Below, piece by piece: positions 13,860-15,856 of a DNA stretch of 15,856 nucleotides. The translations under genes and the position numbers were made by a program. The stretch is from JAWXUK01 sp044432725 (GTDB lineage: Bacteria; Bacillota; Clostridia; Oscillospirales; Oscillospiraceae). Position 1 is the first letter of the stretch. Each line of letters begins with the position of its first letter. Location: positions 1 through 15,856 of the forward strand of contig JAWXUL010000040.1 in assembly GCA_044432725.1 (NCBI GenBank), given 5' to 3'. The notes below the pieces were generated by a model. The model had not been told where the DNA came from. It searched no databases and worked only from the letters and a program-made list of their open reading frames with translations.

Positions 13860-13885
13860 TCCCCCTCTCACGAGGGGGATTTTTT
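13860..13885 (+). terminator. Rho-independent terminator
   Basis: TCCCCCTC (13860-13867) pairs with GAGGGGGA (13872-13879) across a TCAC loop and is followed by six T. It closes the transcript of the secreted protein gene and probably of the polysaccharide operon. The bases between 13766 and 13859 hold no gene that I can support, only a small TGAGAC-TC-GTCTCA dyad near 13789. Confidence 0.9.
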
Positions 13886-14000
13886 CTGTCCTGCCTCCAA
13901 TTACCGAACATACCGCCTAATTAAAATACACAAAAACAACAGTCAAACCTTGTTGCTTTTTACAAAGCTGTGAGTAGAACCAAAAAAAAGCCTCAAATCC

Positions 14001-14028
14001 TTGACTTTTTGTCTATTTAGTCTATAAT
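14001..14028 (+). promoter_or_regulatory. Sigma-A promoter of the large surface protein gene
   Basis: TTGACT (14001-14006), a 16-base spacer, then TATAAT (14023-14028). AGGAGG at 14071-14076 lies eight bases before the ATG at 14085. The surface gene is therefore transcribed separately from the upstream operon. Confidence 0.82.
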
Positions 14029-14084
14029 GAATCTAAGCTATTCAGAACGATGTGCGTATATACGAATTATAGGAGGTATTTTAC

Positions 14085-15740
14085 ATGAACCATAAAAATA
14101 GATTATTATCCATGTTACTTGTGACCACGTTCACAGCAAACACCTTTATTCCTGCTGTCTTGGCAGCCGAAGCCTTGGCCGAAGAAACAAATATTTCGAC
14201 CCAAGGGGAAGAAACCACAGATACCACCGTGGTGGATACCAACACAGACACCACAACAGAGGAAGCGGAGCAAGATGATTACACCCTTGCTCCTGAATAT
14301 ACTAACCAAGAAGAGGTTGAGCTAGAAGAAGAGCTTGACACAGAAGAAGTTGAGCTTGAAGAGGTTGAGCAAGAAGAAGAACTTGACACAGAAGAAGTGG
14401 AAACGGATACGGAAGTAGAAGCGGAAGAATCCCAACAGGTAGAAATCGAGGAAACTGTGGTGGAATCGTCTGCAGCTTTCACGGAAACTGCCACCAACCC
14501 TTCCACCATCACAGAGGACACCCTTGAATCCAAACTGAGTTGGACAGATTCTGGTGTGGTTGTGATTGAGGAGTCTGGTAAAGAAAATGTGGTTCTCAAA
14601 ATCACTCGTGATGGCACTACTGGTTTTTCCATGAGTCAAAAAGTGGTGAACTATGTGGGGACTGGGGATTTTTCCATTGATTTTAAAATGTATTGTACCG
14701 ATACCTCTGGTTTTAAAGGTGGTATCAAATTCTATGACAACAATAGTGCAAGCAAAGAGAATGAGGTCGCTCGTTTTCATCTGCAAACCAACAACGTTCG
14801 TTATGCCAATCGAGATATCGTAATAGGGGATGATGGCTCTTTTGGTAGTGGAAAATACGATACTTTGTACTCTGGTTATGCCCAAGACCAGTGGATTGAT
14901 GTTTCTATGGTATACACCCTCAGCGGAGAGGAGTATCTACTGGATTTGTATTTGGATGAGAATTTGGTGGCATCCGATAAAGTTTGCGTCAAAACGGGTA
15001 TTGACGAAATTACAAACATGGCTTTTTTCTGTGAATCTACTGCAACAGGGACATTATACATTGATGACTTGTCCATTGAACAAATAGAAGCCCCAGAAGC
15101 CCCAGAAGTTGGGGAATCCACCACCTATTCCAACTTGGAAGAAAATAATGAAAATGCGTTCTCCTTTACAGATGGTAAAATCACAACAGATGACCGTTGG
15201 TCAGACCGTGGCAATGTGGTTGCCATTACCGTTAATGGCTCTGGTACCAGTTTTAAGGACTATATTACCCTTGAAACTCCTGTAAAAATCACTGCCACCC
15301 AAACCGCCACCATTTCTTTTGATATGTTTAAATCCATTGATACAGTCAATGGCACAAAATTAAATGGTGGGATTCGTGTGGCCACTTCGGCTAGTTCCTC
15401 TTCCGAAGTGTATCGTTTTAAAATCAACAATTCTGGGATTTTATCCAGTAATACAGCCTTTAATTCCTCTGGCTCTCACGCTGTTTCCAATGTGATAGAT
15501 GAGAACGAATGGCAATCAGTGAAACTGGTTTTTGCCATAGATGCCTATGGCAAATCTGTGGTTTCGGTTTATATTGATGAGGATCTTGTCATTGACCAAG
15601 GGGAAACCTCTTATAACATCACCAGTATTCCTTATCTTGATTTTGTCATGGATAGCTCTTGTCATGGGACTTTGTATTATGATAATATCACTGTGACAAG
15701 TGAAACAGTGGACGCAGCAGTGAAACCATCTGTGATAGAG
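14085..15740 (+). CDS. Large secreted surface protein, interrupted at its 3' side
   Basis: The frame opens with a signal peptide (MNHKNRLLSMLLVTTFTANT, cleavage probably after AVLAA) and stays open to the window edge. A Thr/Asp/Glu-rich region follows. Residues 76-107 are two near-identical 16-residue acidic units (EEVELEEELDTEEVEL and EEVEQEEELDTEEVET). Then come two similar beta-sandwich-like domains, about residues 148-330 and 350-545, each ending in a related strand (GTLYIDDLSIE and GTLYYDNITVT). This pattern resembles LamG/concanavalin-like or carbohydrate-binding modules, so binding to a glycan is possible but not shown. From about 15741 the DNA is antisense to a serine recombinase fragment, so the open frame beyond that point is not native protein. 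Any original C-terminal anchor is missing from the window. It has its own promoter and AGGAGG site. Confidence 0.85.
14310..14405 (+). repeat. Two 48-bp acidic coding repeats
   Basis: Two in-frame 48-base units lie at 14310-14357 and 14358-14405 and encode the paired 16-residue acidic segments of the surface protein. They differ at a few positions only, which suggests a recent duplication. Confidence 0.85.
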
Positions 15741-15856
15741 GTTGACTTCGCCCCAACCATTAGGGTATCTCTTGACGTTCTGCCGTATGCGTTGCACATT
15801 GTCAAAAGTTTGTTGGTCGATGATAGGTTCTTGAGTATTCTCGAAAATAACCCAGT
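15741..15856 (-). pseudogene. Fragment of a large serine recombinase
   Basis: Read on the minus strand from the window edge, one frame gives 38 residues typical of the segment that joins the recombinase domain to the zinc-ribbon domain of large serine recombinases: WVIFENTQEPIID, then QTFDNVQRIR, then YPNGWGEVN. In relatives this is followed by a segment of the type PLTGLMYCADCG. Here the similarity stops abruptly after GEVN, and the frame continues, antisense to the surface protein gene, until a stop at 15516. The zinc-ribbon and coiled-coil C-terminus is therefore lost in this copy. The N-terminal catalytic part, if present, lies to the right of the window. Such enzymes integrate or excise mobile elements, or invert DNA. 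The family is recognised from memory, not from a database search. Confidence 0.82.

Noticed and set aside
15516..15740. Continuation of the recombinase frame as real protein sequence
   Set aside because: After GEVN the frame has no recombinase similarity and is simply antisense to the surface protein domain.

Overview
The window looks like a piece of a Firmicutes chromosome, most likely a clostridial gut-type anaerobe. This is inferred from consensus sigma-A promoters, AGGAGG-type ribosome binding sites, intermediate GC content and the protein families seen; no rRNA or other taxonomic marker is present. It is an accessory region combining cell-surface polysaccharide genes, a ParA/ParB partition pair and several generations of mobile DNA.

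Layout. 1-1690 (minus strand) is a decayed IS66-type insertion sequence with broken tnpA, tnpB and tnpC. 1737-2819 (minus) is glf (UDP-galactopyranose mutase). 2850-3031 is a small non-coding element with terminal inverted repeats and a 4-bp target duplication, sitting in the glf leader; a second copy lies at 7605-7762, directly behind parB. About 3064-4030 has no credible gene but holds a purine/pyrimidine-skewed repeat array and a 23-bp direct duplication. 4093-5370 (minus) encodes a SEC-C motif protein with its own promoter, a terminator hairpin in its leader and a strong terminator. 5649-7603 is a parA-parB operon read divergently from the SEC-C gene; parB carries an in-frame array of eight 13-residue repeats between its N-terminal domain and its helix-turn-helix. 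7840-12761 is a polysaccharide operon: promoter, structured leader, initiating sugar-phosphate transferase, Wzy/O-antigen-ligase-type membrane protein and a GT4 glycosyltransferase. 12839-13738 encodes a small secreted protein. From 14085 a large secreted protein with an acidic repeat and two similar beta-sandwich-like domains runs off the right edge.

The last 116 bases are foreign to that large surface gene. Read on the minus strand they encode a recognisable piece of a large serine recombinase, so the right edge holds a rearrangement junction inside the surface-protein reading frame.

How the genes work together. glf, the initiating transferase, the polymerase/ligase and the glycosyltransferase fit a surface glycan that may contain galactofuranose. 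The two secreted proteins next to them are plausible envelope partners. The most unusual items are the ParB repeat array (each 39-bp unit is also a DNA dyad), the pair of MITE-like elements with exact target duplications and a covarying hairpin, and the recombinase/surface-gene junction.
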